DNA from: Osmia lignaria lignaria
Lineage: Eukaryota; Arthropoda; Insecta; Hymenoptera; Megachilidae
DNA length: 64,000 nucleotides
Direction: 5' to 3'
Assembly (NCBI RefSeq): GCF_051020975.1
Contig: NC_135045.1
Location: forward strand, 5,830,501-5,894,500
Part shown: positions 46,765 through 60,399 of the stretch, in pieces
Layout: every line of letters starts with the position of its first letter
Numbering within the stretch: position 1 is the stretch's first letter
Made by a program: the position numbers and the translations under genes
Notes under the pieces: generated by a model
Databases searched by the model: none
Told to the model about the DNA's origin: nothing
What the model saw: only the letters and a program-made list of their open reading frames with translations

Positions 46765-49700
46765 TATTAGATTCAATGCTGTAGATTATCTTTAATCAAT
46801 CGTCTTCCTGCAATAGTAATCTTATTTTATGTTGAAACAAGGTAAATTATTTAAAAATAATTTTTTATTTCAAATAATTGTTGATATATGTCTGTGTCAA
46901 TCTTTTGCTCGTCATGCGTCTGTGTCGATCTACGTGTGTATCCATGTCGGGTCCCTTGCTAATCATTATGCCAAGCGAAGCGGATACGACAAGGCACCGC
47001 GTGCGTCTTCTTCTTAACTTTTCATTTGCTTGCTGTGAAAGAACCCATGAAAGATCAGTGGCTCTCATCTTTTTCGCGTCATTTCTTCTTTACCTTTCTC
47101 CATTTTAGAGTAAAATCTCTTTGAAGTCCTTTATAGACGGTTAAAAATCATTTCTTCTCGATTAAAAATAAATGAAAAATAAATTTTTACTAGATATAGT
47201 AAATGAATTTTAATTTGTTCGTCAATTTTAATTATTAAATATGAGAAACGACAGAAAAGAAATTCTAAAGGAACAATGAGAAGTGTCTCGTACTTACAAT
47301 GCTTTGTTTTCAGTTAGAAAATTTCTGAGGTGACAAAGTCGGCGAACGAAAAAGAGGACGGTAACCCTTTTATTGTGCAAATTGGCCGATCTAAAAGACG
47401 GCCGCATATAAATGCTCGTTTTCCGGAACTCCTCGGCAAGCGAAAAAGGTGAAACACCGAAGTTTCAGTTTGTTTAGCGTATATGAGATAAGCCAAACGC
47501 ATTTCCATAAACGTACCGTCGCCTGTGTATTTTTCAAGGCGTATATGTGGCTTGCTGCCGCCGCGCTTACGCTGTAACTTCCACTCCAGGTGCTAAGCAT
47601 CGCAATGGCACCGTGAAAATGGAGTTATTTTATGTCGAGCTTACGAGGATCGTTTCAAAGAAAGGCTGCTTCCGCAGCAAAATGGTCACCGTCTGTACAC
47701 ACTTTCAAATTTATACAAGCTGTTACGTTCGTCCTCATCGTCAGCTCTCTTTTCTCCTCCAGACTATGGTCTCGCGCTACCAACGGTTATGAAAATGGTC
47801 AATTTTCGTCAAAATGGCGCGGCTAAGGAACGTTCATTCACGCGATATAACGTACACGTTATTATCGATTCGTAATTATGAGAGTATATCTACCTATTTT
47901 TGATAAAATGAAATTTATGAATCATACCTATTGAATGGTAAAATCACAGTTTAACTAGTTACTAAGTGGGATAACATTCGAATCGCAGAAGTATACCTAC
48001 GCAAAGGGGTATTTCGAAGAAAACAGAGTAACAAGCATATAAATGCGAGATAATAATAGAAAGTTTCAGGAAGACGCGCGCAAAGCATAATTGTTCGCAG
48101 CTACTAAGAATTAATGGCCCTAACAGCGATTAGATAAAATTGAAACGAATATCATAAATATACCGAGTTATTCCTGAACCGCAAACACGATGTGCCTTAT
48201 CGACTTTCTACTCGTAACTCAACCGAGCAGAGCGTATAAATTTCCGCCAACAATCAATAATGTACGGTAATCTGAAAGGCATGTTAAAATAGTTTGAAAA
48301 CATTCGTTATATGCCACATTCTTTTCGTTTAATTAAAAGATTTATAACTTTTATGTTAAAAAATACATTATATACGTACAATTAAACATACGTACCTGGT
48401 TAATAATGTAAATCTTACGCGCTAGTTGAATAAATCAGAAATATATTTAATTCGCTTTTAATTATACCTTAGCCATGGATGCACCGAGGATCGTAAAGGG
48501 TTTGGAAAGAAATTACGACTTTTATGTGAAATAAACTTTGCGAGGGATAATTGCATTTTAAAAGTGACGATGGGCCAATTGTCTCTTACAAATGCTGACT
48601 TGAAAGTCATCTAGGTTTTAATGATACAAATGTTTGAACGGATAAGAGGTAGATGTTAAACTGAAATTTATGGAACGTATCTAAAATAAACAATTTGTTC
48701 GATATGATTAAATTACACAAAAAATAATTTAAATTAAAAACCTTTATATTCGACAACTTTCGAATAAACTCTCCAAAAACTTTGTGCATTGTTGATTTTA
48801 AATAATCATCAAAGTAATTCGGAATCAGAAAGAAAAATGTACAAGAGACGGTATTGAATGTCCGTCGCAATTCGAGGTGCGTAAATTACATCCATGCCGC
48901 GCGGTCGACTGTCAGCACGTGTAAAACAAAGTCGTCGCATCAAAGAGTCATGCCAGCCTGGCAGAATCCCGTTGTGCATACATACGCGTTACTGACAATC
49001 GCCGCGTTAGAACGCGTGGCGAAGGGACTGGTAGGCACGGCGCGAATAAATAAAGCTATCTCGACTCGCGTTTATCATTTGCTATCCGAGCGGTCCTCGT
49101 AAATCTGCCCGACATCCAGCCAGCCAGCCAGCCAGCCAGCTAGCCAACCAGCCAACCTTCCTACCAGCCCGCCTGTCTGCCCCCAGTCGATAAGAGTCGG
49201 CCACGGGGCAATATGTTGCATCTCACCCCTGGACTACGCTTCATAGCACGAGCACAATTATGCTACAACCGCTTTTAACCTCACCGTAACCGCAGCTCCC
49301 TTCTTCCCGCTTACCTTCCATTACATTTCACCCCATCCCCGTCATCTTTACCTGTTTAATTACCTTCTAATAACCATGCGTTTTTACAAGATTTCAGACG
49401 TCTTAATTGTACTTTGTATTTACCTTGTCTTATTTCTTTAAATTCTTCAGCTCTTTGCAATGTATACGCTTAAAAGCTAATTGCAAGTAGGTAAATGAAT
49501 CTTATACCGATCGACAATAAATCGAGTTGATTTAAGACGCTATTATTTAGAGAGAAGGTTAAATCAATTTCTTCACACGTCTACCCGCGCAGAGATAATG
49601 AATGTGATACACCCGAGGCGAGTAGGGTACGCGAATGTTGCGACACGACGAAAGTAATAAAGTCGTTGCACAATCTTGTAATCGCGTTAGTCATTGTGGG

Positions 49701-52357
49701 AACGGCAATTATTATCTTTCCTTCGTCACCTGAGCTGCGTTTTTCTTCGCAGCATCATTGTACTCCGGGATTAACGCTCGTTAAAACGTTCTCCCACGTT
49801 TCTCGACGAACTGTCGTAGCGTAACGCTAACGTGTATAAATCTGTGTGAACGCTAATTTATACGAAAGATAATATACGACGGCAATGTTTAAGTCTGTAA
49901 AGAAGTGTCAAACAATTGCTAGATTTTGTCTTAATCTTTAATATTAAGCAGTCGACCAGAGGAAAGTTGTAACTTCAAATGCATAAAAAGGATTAAAATT
50001 CCTTTCATCTATCATAAATTTCCAAAAAATTGCTACGATCGGATCCAACGATCGTGGAACATGCATCGTCTCCGGATTCGTATGAAAAACAATATTTCAA
50101 ATTGTAATATGACAAACGAACGAAACAATCTGGTTTCCGTGAAAGTAAAGCCTGCCAGAACGAGCGTGAAAATGTTTATGATTCTAAAACGGTTCGAGCA
50201 ACGGAATAAAATAATTTTCGAAAGCAATCTCCGAACGAGCGGTCGCACCTGTGACGCATAAAGCTGCTGGAAACGGTGCGCGGATAAAGCATGAAAGATG
50301 TCTCGAAAAGAGGGGCACAACTCGTAAGTCGAAGGCTTAAAGAAGCCCGGATGAACGCGCCTTGCGTTCCATCCTGAGCTACATACATACACGCGTGACT
50401 CACTCGACATACTATCGATGCATCCCTCTGAACGTCCTGGTCGTGTTCTTCGTGGTTAAGAAAAAAGAAAGAAAAAAAAGAAAAGAGCAAGGGAAGTGGA
50501 GGGAAAGCAAGAAAGAGGAGGAAAACGGGAACGATAAAACGAAGAGGACAAGAACGAACGAACGACCAGTGTGACAAACCTTTCAGCGTCTATTTTTGTT
50601 AGTTCCGCTGATGGCTTCCTATGTATCTCTACCCTCCTTTCCCCTCCATGTTACGACTGGCTACATACGATCCAATTCTTTTTACAACGCTGTTAAATCA
50701 GCGTAAGATGAAAGGCAAAGCAGAGCGTGTAAGATCGTTTGATATTCACGCAGACTGCACATTACGTCGCATTCACACCGTACACGCTAAGCGGCACCCA
50801 GTGTAATGGACGCCACTGAGAAACTTATTCCTGCGCGGCTTCGCTAACTTTGCCAAATTTAACGATACCGAGAAAGAGAAGCGGTATTATCGCTGGCAAA
50901 ATATAGTATAGTCAAAAATTAAAAGTTTTATTAATAAAAATGCATCCATTAACTTTAATGTACATAGTGGTTAGAACTTAAACTGATCTTCGCGAAATAT
51001 CTAATTGTAAGACAAAATGGTTTCGAAGTGAAGACAGAAAGAGATCAAGCAATGTCGACGGATAAGAGAGGAAAAGAGAGAAGGAAAGAGAAGAGACGAG
51101 GAGATTCTCTTTGATCCGCTTAGGCAGGCTACGCCATCAAAGTAATCCGACAATAGATTACTTTCAATACATACATGTGCTTGCTTGTCCAGCAATCGAC
51201 TCAGGTTAAAATCCTATCATGTGGTTATATCCCGTTTGTACTCGCTCGTGTCTACACGTATCCAGAATCAACTGGCCTATCTACCGTCGATTTATACGCT
51301 CGGCATCGCGATAGCCCGCTCAAAGTGAATCGTCGGCCATTTCGATTCTCGGTAACGCACGAAAATAGCGAGCAGTAGGTAAGAAGATTTTCCATGTCCA
51401 CGATCTACGATCGAGCCTACCTCTACGAAATTCTTGTGATTTGTATTGGATCACCTACGGGTTTACGTAGGTACGTGCCAAACGATAACTCGTTTTACTT
51501 TGAAGCTAAACACGTAACAAATACCTCTGCAAAATTCATGATTTTCTTTTTATTTAATTGCTTAAAATGAATTCATTCAACAGAAATTAAGTTATTTATT
51601 TATTTATGTTTCATAGGTTTTAATTTAGTAATTGTACATTTTTGTGTTCATTTTCTCGACAGCTTTTACGTCCTGCATAAATACGCGTTCAGTATTGTGA
51701 ATCAACAATCGTTTAAAATAATTCTTCTTGAAAGGGAATGAAAGTAAAATAAAAATGAAAATGTGCGAACATACATCTAGAAAGTACTTTCGTTCTCCGA
51801 GAACAGCCGTATTTTTTCTGAAATATTACACAGTACGTGAAAGGTGACTGTTAATACCCATAAATTTCTCATAATACAAATCATATCCCGTTTTCATTTA
51901 TTTCCTATGCACGCATAATATATGCACTTGAATATAAATATAGGATTTCATATACTAAGAGAATAATTTTTAAAGGAACAGTGTAAAATTTAGCAAAAAA
52001 AAAATAATGTGAAATACAAGATTCAATTAAAACTGTGGACTTTCTCCATGGTCCGCCGTCCGAGAGTTAATCATGAGTATGCAACCATAATTCTAGAGGT
52101 AGTGGGCAATTGCGAATTCGATTACATATTACATTTCAACATTAATCACAATCATTCAATGATTCCTGTGGTTATTGTAACGTGCCGGGGATTAATTATA
52201 GTATCGTGGTGAAAGACAGAAAAGTCGAAAGGTGACAACAAGAAGTTTCACATGTTCTCGCGGCTGCAACTGGCAACCCGTCAATTAGCACCGCCTTTAA
52301 GGTTCGTTCGGTCCCCTCGTTTTTTCACCGTTACCACCAAGAATTACACTTGCGTAC
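46765..52357. other. non-coding stretch with GC-rich islands
   Basis: No gene recognised. Frames up to 133 codons (50176-50577 minus, 50033-50410 minus) read purine/pyrimidine-biased sequence. A GC-rich, CpG-containing island spans about 48880-49330 and includes a CCAG microsatellite. A perfect 9-bp hairpin AAAGTAATC/GATTACTTT lies at 51139-51164. The 67-codon frame 52009-52212 has no domain. Confidence 0.45.
49116..49157. repeat. (CCAG)n tetranucleotide microsatellite
   Basis: About six perfect CCAG units, decaying into CCAAC-containing variants at the right end. Confidence 0.85.
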
Positions 52358-52450
52358 AGCTGTCAGCTCGTAAGTCTCGTTTCCGTTAAAACTAGTTGCC
52401 TGTTAGCCGCTCGATTAACGATCAATTAGATATGTCTGACAGCCGTCAAA
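52358..52450. promoter_or_regulatory. second duplicated non-coding element, copy 1
   Basis: Matches 53084-53175 in the same orientation, 726 bp downstream, over about 93 bp at roughly three-quarters identity by eye. Shared blocks include AGCTGTCAG, GTAAGTCTCGTTTCC (15 bp perfect, 52370-52384), TTGCCTGTT, CGATTAACG and CAGCCGT. There is no open frame common to both copies. The pattern suggests a duplicated regulatory module; a repeat family is the alternative. Confidence 0.5.
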
Positions 52451-53083
52451 GAGATTCTGATAACAAGACCTACAAAATATATTTTATGAATTTCCCTGGG
52501 ATAGATAATCAAAGCCTTTACGATAAATAATGACTAATTTCGGATCTCGTTGCCAATTTAACATTCCTATACAACGTGTGTCTATATAAAATTCAAAGGA
52601 AATTGTTATTAAAAAAAATATTAATTATTCTTAATTATTTTTACTCTGGCAGCCACTCTATTAACGTACCTTCCAATTAAAAAAATAATTAAACTACTAT
52701 ATTTATTGCTTTTACTATCAACATTATAGGCAAGCTGGAGCAGTTCTGTAAAGTGTAAAGACGATAAACAGATCGGTTATTTACCATTGAAATATGTATT
52801 ACCAAGTCACATCTTGACACCTTTCTTAGAGAAAATGTAGTATTTGCATTTCTCTCAATTTTAATTGCTTCTATCAATGTTTCTTCCTCGTAAATCCCCG
52901 AAGCGTCTCTATTTCTGTGATTTATATAACACGCCGCCTTAATACACGTACACGAAACCTACATACGCGTATCTTACCGTCATCGTACAGCCATCAAGAG
53001 CTGTCCAGCATATTTTACGGTTCAGTGTGTGCGTGGACTTTTCTAATATCCGAGAAACACACGTAACATAGTAGGTAAGGTAT
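52451..53083. other. AT-rich spacer between duplicated elements
   Basis: AT-rich sequence with one 62-codon minus frame (52689-52877) lacking recognisable features. A GC-richer patch at 52930-53060 contains ACACGTAAC-type words. Nothing else stands out. Confidence 0.45.
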
Positions 53084-53175
53084 AGCTGTCAGGTTGTAAG
53101 TCTCGTTTCCACTAAGGTTACTTGCCTGTTGCTCGTTCGATTAACGGTCGATTAAGCCTGTCGGGCAGCCGTTAA
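53084..53175. promoter_or_regulatory. second duplicated non-coding element, copy 2
   Basis: Colinear with 52358-52450, including the 15-bp perfect block at 53096-53110 and the flanking AGCTGTCAG, TTGCCTGTT, CGATTAACG and CAGCCGT words. The 113-codon plus frame 53238-53579 starts just downstream but has no counterpart after copy 1 and no recognisable domain. Confidence 0.5.
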
Positions 53176-55385
53176 GTAGATACGAGAAAGAGCGAAAGAT
53201 ATGAAATGCGAGATACTTTATAATTTCAGATAACGTTATGAATGGTAACGAGCTCTGCCCGCCTTTCATGGTAGATACATATGGTGTAGCCAACCTGCGG
53301 GACAGCTCGTGCATTCCTCTCGTCCATTGCCATAATCGAATGGAAACTAATGAAGCCGAGTGTTATGCAGCCATAAATTATTCTTTCTCTCTTGCCTTTC
53401 CTTTTTTTGTTTTTCATTTTCGCCACAAATCGTACGTTTATCGGGATAATCGCGTATCGAGATCGATGTGCTACGAAATTGAAGCTGCCTTAACATTTTA
53501 TTATTATAATTTTATGAATTTCGATAGACCTTACGTTGCCAGGAAATTTTATGGAACGCATAAATTTCACGATATATGACGGTGTACGCGTTGATACGAT
53601 CTTGTTACGTCGTTCCTATTTCTAGTTGCTACATTCTCACGCTTACGTAAATATTCAACGTGAAATTAATTAACGGGAAGAAAATTTATGATCAACGATG
53701 GAATCGTTTTGTTTTATGAGCCATCCTTCCAATTTATTCGTCTCCATTATATAAAAATTAAGATTTCTCGTCAGACGTACCAAGGTTTTACAGCTGATCC
53801 AGCTGATTGAAGAAATCGTTTATTTTCATTTAAGAAAGAAGAATAAGTGTGATTATTTGATTTATGAGAAATTTTAGCTTAAGTGGACGAATGGACGTTT
53901 AATAGATTTTATTTTATCGTTAATGGTAAATAATTGAAAAGGGAGCTATTATAAAAATTTTTAAACGAATGCAAACATTTTTTATTGCAACATTAATACT
54001 TCAAATGGAGTAATCTTTCACGTTATAAAGAATTTTCCGTGTCGTTTGTTAATAATTCCCAATCGGGCGTGACCATGTTCATAAATTCTGATTTAAATCA
54101 GCGTTAAACTAAAATTGTAAAAGCAAATAATGTACGATACGTTGAATCGAAACATTTTCGATGCTGCAGCATCCATAATGTGCAAATAATAAACGTACAA
54201 CATTTAAAACTTCTGTTAATTACAATTTCAATGAAAGACTACATAAAATCAATAAGCGAACGTTCGCCAATGCAAATTATTATTGCTTAATAGCCGGTGG
54301 ACCAGCCATAAATTCAATTTCTGCAGATAACTGCAGTTGGATATCTGCGCTAGGAATATTTTATTTTGGTATCCTGATATCGGGTACTCGAACAACTCTC
54401 AGTTATCACACGCATCGAAATTACCGCTATTTTAATAACTGTAAACATTCATTGTGTTCTGCGGCTCTAAATGAAAAGTGGTACACCGTTATATTATTTG
54501 TTCCACTCGAAGGAAAATTACTAGACAAACATCAAACATAATTAGGAAATTGATTTCAGTCAAAAGTTTTAGTAGAGTCTTATTACATTTGGGACAAAGT
54601 ATGGATGACGTTTGAATAATTATTTATTTCCTTGTAATAACAGTATTTCCATTGCAGGTGGTTTCGTAATCCTCTTAAATCTTAATAAGTCTATAAACCA
54701 TATTCAGAGACAATTTCGTGAAAATTGTAGAATAATTCAAGCGAAAGCATTAGCATGGTTAGAAAGTACCCCGGCTATTGTACTCCGTTTAAGCTGCTCT
54801 TTCATATGCATAGCATGTTTCACGTAGGTGTATATCGCGTAATCAAGAAATTAATTCCAGCACTGTTACACTCCCTTTCTGTACAACCATTTTGCAAATG
54901 TTCTGTCTGATATTCTCGTATACAGTGTTCTACCTATTCATAGTAAGCAATTAAAAAACTTTATATAAACAAAATACGTATATCTATTCTTCAAGGATAT
55001 TTAAGAATATATGCATTAAATTTTACTAGAATTCCTGCTGATGCCATCAACTGTTGACGTTCAAGTTTGCACGGCTTATTCTGAAGATAAGCCTCGGACA
55101 GCGATGACATAAACTGTAATGCGAGTGGAGGAAGCAGTCTTTTTACTTCTCATTTTCTTTCTTTTTCGTTCACATTCTCTGTTAACACGTTCGATCTCAG
55201 AGTAACAGGTGCAGCTCAGCCGCGATAAGACCACATCATAAATTAAACCGCTAAGAAGCGGTGCCCATTTGTGTCACAACGTTCAGGACCACATACTGTG
55301 TTCTGTTTTAAGGTTCCATTTCAATATATTGCATAAAGCACATTGATATTCTACAAAATCTTCCATTGTGGAACCATAGTCCTCT
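53176..55385. other. non-coding stretch, no gene recognised
   Basis: Contains a perfect 14-bp palindrome GATGCTGCAGCATC at 54160-54173, a GCAGATA/TATCTGC hairpin near 54326-54350, and two CAGCCATAAAT words (53368 and 54304) of the type bound by Caudal/Abd-B-class homeodomains. Frames of 66-113 codons are unrecognised. Confidence 0.45.
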
Positions 55386-55995
55386 ATTTCATGTCCTTAG
55401 CTTTCCCCATGTCAGGGATGTCCAAGGGAGCTTTGAGCTTTTCCATGTAGAGCTATTGATTCGAACCCGGCTGTATGAGATACCCGAGTAGCTGTGAGAT
55501 ACACATGAAAAAATGCAGAATCTCGATTCTCAAGTCGGCTGTCTTGTCGATAAGTGTCGGTAATGAAGAAAATGACTGTCTCGTGCGTTGAGGTATCTCA
55601 CAGCTGCCTAGGGAGGTGGGCAATTTCGTTTACTCGAGTATCTCACGGGTACCCCTATAAAATAGAATCGTTTCTCCTCTGTAGGGCATCCTAGAGCTCC
55701 ATTGGACAGCACTGTCCTATGTCTCTACACCTAGGGGTGAGGAAGACCTTCTAGCCCCTACGTACTAGCAAGATCCACTAGCCTCGGACATTTGCCCAAT
55801 GGAAAGTCAGGCTTAAAGTACTATTTCTAAACCTAAAACAAAGGGTACGTACCGTGGCTAGCCTGCTGATGATGGGGTAATCGACTGAGAGAGAGAGGGG
55901 TCCGTGCGCCTCATGTAGCTCCTGGCAGAGAAGTTCATCAGCCCTGTCCTAAGGCATCAGCTGGTGGGGGGTTCGTATGGTGTCCTGGAACATCA
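55386..55995. other. GC-richer block dense in inverted repeats, identity unknown
   Basis: This block differs in texture from its AT-rich left flank and has no open frame of 60 codons. A 27-nt arm at 55476-55502 is mirrored in two pieces at 55593-55605 and 55632-55645, separated by about 26 nt. Other stem-loops are GGACAG-CA-CTGTCC at 55704-55717 and TAGGGG/CCCCTA at 55732-55760. On the minus strand near 55456-55467 the sequence GGTTCGAATCA is one base off the pol III B-box, but no convincing A-box precedes it. It could be a decayed transposon or SINE, or a structured transcript. I cannot assign it. Confidence 0.4.
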
Positions 55996-58780
55996 CCCGT
56001 ACTGAACGTGTTAAGTTAAAATATCAGTCTTGTTCTAGCTATAGCTTGTACCCGCGCCTGTTGCAATAAACAATCTTCGACGTCGTATACACAGTTGAAA
56101 GGGGATTAAACGTTCCGAGGAAGCGCAAGAGGAATGAAATAGCGAGGCGCGAAACGAAAATCGCGGCAAGAGACATAAATCTCTAAGCACGGCAAAGCGG
56201 GTAAGTGAACTGATTGCTCGAGGTGGCGCGTCATTACGACACACCGGTGTCTCCATACATCTATCCCCGTCCTCTAAATCGTCGTGTCCCGTTCTTTGTT
56301 TAACTCCTTTCTCGCCTCTCGTCGGCGAGCGGAACGAACGTATTAGGTTATGGACCTCGCTTTTCCAGGCGCGCAAGTTATAAATGGCCGTTGCACGCCA
56401 AGCTGAAACGTATACACATAGTGCACGGTGGATTCTCCCGCACACGAAAGAGAGATGGTGGGTGAAGGAGAGAAGGAAAGGGAGATGAGGTTAGGCAGAG
56501 AGTTAGAGGCGGAAGCGAGATCGCGACATAGCAGCGAGAATTGGAAGCGGGGCTAGTTGACATAGTCGATGGAGGCGCGCGGGCTAGTGGACTCGGATTT
56601 ATGAGACCGTCATATTTCGCAAGTTGCGAGCCGGTAATTCCTGGCCGTGCGGCGATTTATGGCCGCGGTGTGTCCCGCTTGCGCCATTAATCCTTCCCTT
56701 TCGCCCTGAATCGAACTTCCACCTATCCTATAGTCTTCTCCTCTTTCACTCTCTACTTTTCTCTTCTCTTCTCCCATCTTGCCCGCTTTTGTTTCTTTCT
56801 ATCCAGCTGCGTTACCTGCGTTTTTCAACCACGCTAAGTTTGCTAAAAGTCAAACAGTAATTTATAATAATACTTCCACGTTAGATCGCAAGACAATTGC
56901 TTTAATTTGTAGAAATTTTAATTACTTTATACTTTGCTTCAGTTTAGCAGTGACTACAGATGTAAAAGGCTGGACATGCCTTTGTTTTCGAGGGATCATG
57001 ACTTAGGGGGTCCCTATGTAAATTTATATCGCAAAATTCTTATTATTTCATAAGAAAACATTGCTCTCACGTATTTTAATTTTAATGGTTTGATATTTGA
57101 AAAGATTCATCGTCAAAATAAATCGAGTCTTTACAACGATCAATCGATCAATCACGATCGATCTAATCGCCGTTATTGACGTTCAGATAACGCGAGAATA
57201 ATGAATTACCATCGATGTTATCATTCTTCATCCTTTATCGCTTGAAATTGTCACCGAAAATAACATCTCGTTATATTGGGCTTATCTATTCATCGTGACA
57301 GCGTGACACGAATAACAGAAACTTACCTCTTATTTTTTAATGGAAGATAATGGTTCGATGTTATTTCAGGGACTTTTAAAAAAGGAAAATTTCAATAATG
57401 CACTAATTATCGTATTTCAATACTAGCTATTTAATTAAGAATACTACTGGAATTAAAAGTCAAAAAAATCTTTCAATATTTTACCAAAAATATTTTTAAA
57501 TTCGTTCTATTTCTCTATAATAAGCTTATCATTTCTATAAGATTAAAAAATACTGAAAGATCTAATCAAACGCTGTATCATGCTAAATTAATAAATTATT
57601 GAGTAAAGACTATTATATCCCATGACTTGCGGAACTTCGAAGCTTCAACGCTTAAGCATTCTTACACAAAATACTAATACTTCTCCGTCGAGAAACTCTT
57701 TTTAATCTCGATGCACAAAGAATAATTTTCTCAGATAATTGCTGGAATAATTAAAAAGTTAATACTACCTGATTAAAACGTTTAAATGGCGCATATAGTT
57801 AACAAACAGTTATCTATGAAATAACTCGTTCTAATGGTTCGTCTCCACAGAAACGATGAACAGTCGTTGAGAGGTTAATGTTACTAGTTACCCTTCAACG
57901 ACGAACATTCCATTAGTATTGACGCCTAATAAACGCACATATGTAAGTATAGACGAATTAGCAGTTACAGCCATTATTAAGTGTCTGTCAAACCGATAAT
58001 CGGTTTCCACTGCAATGTCTAGCATGCAATTCTCTTTAATATGTATGTATTTACTCAACAAGTTAACGAGAGGATATACTCTCTTTGAATTATAAGACTT
58101 ACCTAACTGTAAATCAAATTAAAACCAACTTTATTAAGAATATATCAGTTTCAAGCTGATGTATAAGATTTTCAAAATTATTGAAATTCTTTTTCCCTTT
58201 GGTATTATGCAATGCTTATATAAAGAAACAATTTCTTGTATCTCTAATTAATTGGGAAATAAAGAACTGTTCAGGCTTATCGTGGACACCCTGTATATTC
58301 TTAGTGTTCGCTATTCTATCATTAGGTAGACAGAAACCAGTCTGAAAGGAATGGCTAAGGTTGTTAGAAAAACGAGAAGAAAAGCGGTGGCTCGGCGAAA
58401 TAATTAATCTAAACGATCGGCACGTTGTTGGCGCTTTCCGTAGGAACGAAACGGGCGAAGAGGAGCCAGTTGCACGTCAAGTATGCGCGGAATGAAAACT
58501 GTCAGTAGCCTGACACGGCGGACTGGTTGGGGGCGACAGCTCGCTAAATGCACAACCACCCCGGCCTGACTCTAGTCAACGTCTGCATACCATCTACCTG
58601 CCACTGCCTCTGCCTCTACACAGCCCGATATTGTTGTCCACGGCGTCAAAATTCCCCTTTCTCTCTGACTGAAACGTAAAAAAATACCCACACTACAAAA
58701 CTATGCGTGTACATAAATAAATGAACAAAAAACGGATTTTTGCAAATGCCTGGTATTGACGTATAGCAAAGTAACGCTTG
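55996..58780. other. non-coding stretch: GC-rich island then AT-rich
   Basis: The part at 56040-56830 is GC-rich and open in several frames (136 codons minus at 56035-56445, 78 codons plus at 56624-56860) without domains. It contains TTTATGGCC and TAAATGGCC words. From 56850 to 58280 it is AT-rich and featureless. A CAGGGTG-type terminus lies at 58293 and a GC-rich patch at 58380-58640. Confidence 0.45.
58200..58293 (-). mobile_element. solo CAGGGTG-type transposon terminus
   Basis: On the minus strand the sequence begins CAGGGTGTCCACGATAAGCC at 58293 with TA outside (58294-58295). This is the CAGGGTGTCC-type terminus shared with 3902 and 32878, with its own subterminal sequence. No opposite end was found at lower coordinates. 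The inner boundary is arbitrary. Confidence 0.4.
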
Positions 58781-58903
58781 ATTAACTTCGCCGAAAATGA
58801 AACGATTTTAACTGCTTATCGTCAGACCACAAAAAAAGAAAATTTTCTGACATCGGTTGCAAAACACCTCGAAAGCACTGATTTGTTATTTAGCGAAGTT
58901 AAT
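58781..58903. other. 123-nt imperfect foldback
   Basis: ATTAACTTCGC (58781-58791) pairs perfectly with GCGAAGTTAAT (58893-58903), and GTCAGA pairs with TCTGAC near the centre. Intervening segments pair loosely. It could be a very small MITE or a long small-RNA precursor. No target duplication is evident. Confidence 0.35.
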
Positions 58904-60399
58904 TTTTAAATATATATTTTAACGTTAAAAAATTTGGAATATTTATTTTATCAGCAAATATTTTAAAATTTGATAAAATTTGAAATGAAAATTTAAAGCA
59001 AGAAAATCCAGAATTATATTTTCACATTATAGAATTTATTAAAGTGATAGTTTTCTATTTTAGCAATAAATATTCTTCCAATTTTTTTTAATAAAATATT
59101 CAGTGCACATTTTACAAATAAAAACGGCGTTTTTTAAATGTCAATACGATATATTTATCGCAATATTCATTCACGTCTTGTACAACTTTTCATGTGAACA
59201 CGTTGACGTGGTTGATATTAGTGTAACGTCAAACTTATAATTGGCGTGTCCCGATCGATATTTTAATTTATCTAAGGGGAATGCTCCAGTGATGCTGTCA
59301 GTATACTTAACGAGTAAGGACAGCTTGCCGAACCGGTGAGTAGAAAATTGAAAACGTGACGCCAGTTATTCAGATGTCACATACCCACATCGTCCAAACT
59401 GTCAGGAAGTAATAAGTAAAAACAGACGTTCCTCCTTCGAGTTACCAATTATTTTAATTACTTAATTTTATAATTAAATAATTGCAGAGAAATTAAAAAG
59501 TAGCTAACGTGTTTTTGGTTTTGATACATTTTTCTGAATAACAGAAAAAATAGAGTTTGTTAAAATTATTTAAATATTTTCTACGATATCAAATGTGATA
59601 AATAGTGCAGTTCGATGAATTTTCAATTTCATCCGTAATTATTGCGAGATGAATTGATCTACCCATTGAATTAATCTCATATTATACCCCGCTATCCGCT
59701 CATTCCGAGCTCCATTAACTAAATCTCCCTAAATAATGTAATAGCACTTAAATGATCCGCTAGACAGCCATAATAGTACAAGTGTTACTTTAGAATCAAT
59801 CATTGCATATATTTAAACACAAGTTATCTAAAAAATAATGTTCACTATGACAAAAAAGATGAACTAAACAAAGTCTCCTAAGAGAAGTCGTGAAAGCGTT
59901 CAAGCGTAGAAGTATAGTTACTGCAAAGATATAGCACAATCGTAAATTTCGCCAATCGGTAAAAAATACGTATTTCGTTAACGCTTGAATGATTCGAGCG
60001 ATGAGAAGTGTTGATAATGAGATCAAGCCAAGATTCAGTACGTATCAGTACGTACGAGTTACCATTCATCTAAGTATTTCTATGCTTTTATTCTGACAAC
60101 AGTCCACAAAAAATTAAAGATTTTCCAAATATTCCAAATGTATAATATACGGTCCTAACAAAACTCTGCGACATCAATGAGTGCCTCTCTCAATGATTTA
60201 ACTTACTATTTCGCTTTATCGCGGTCGAGTTGAACCTGTTAGCTCGAGTGTTAAATTTTATATCTAGAAATAATAAAAATAACGCCTTTGAAAACAGATT
60301 TCTCGAAAAAGATTCTTAATTAATACGAGTACCTACGGTTATCACAGGAAGTAAAATTAGTTATGTAAGTAAAAATCTAAATATTATTCTTGCAAGTTG

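Noticed and set aside
50033..50577. Minus-strand frames of 125 and 133 codons
   Set aside because: Both overlap in different frames across a purine-rich tract and show no recognisable domain.
55440..55520. tRNA-derived SINE on the minus strand based on GGTTCGAATCA
   Set aside because: The B-box is one base off and no A-box lies at the right spacing upstream, so only the block as a whole is reported.
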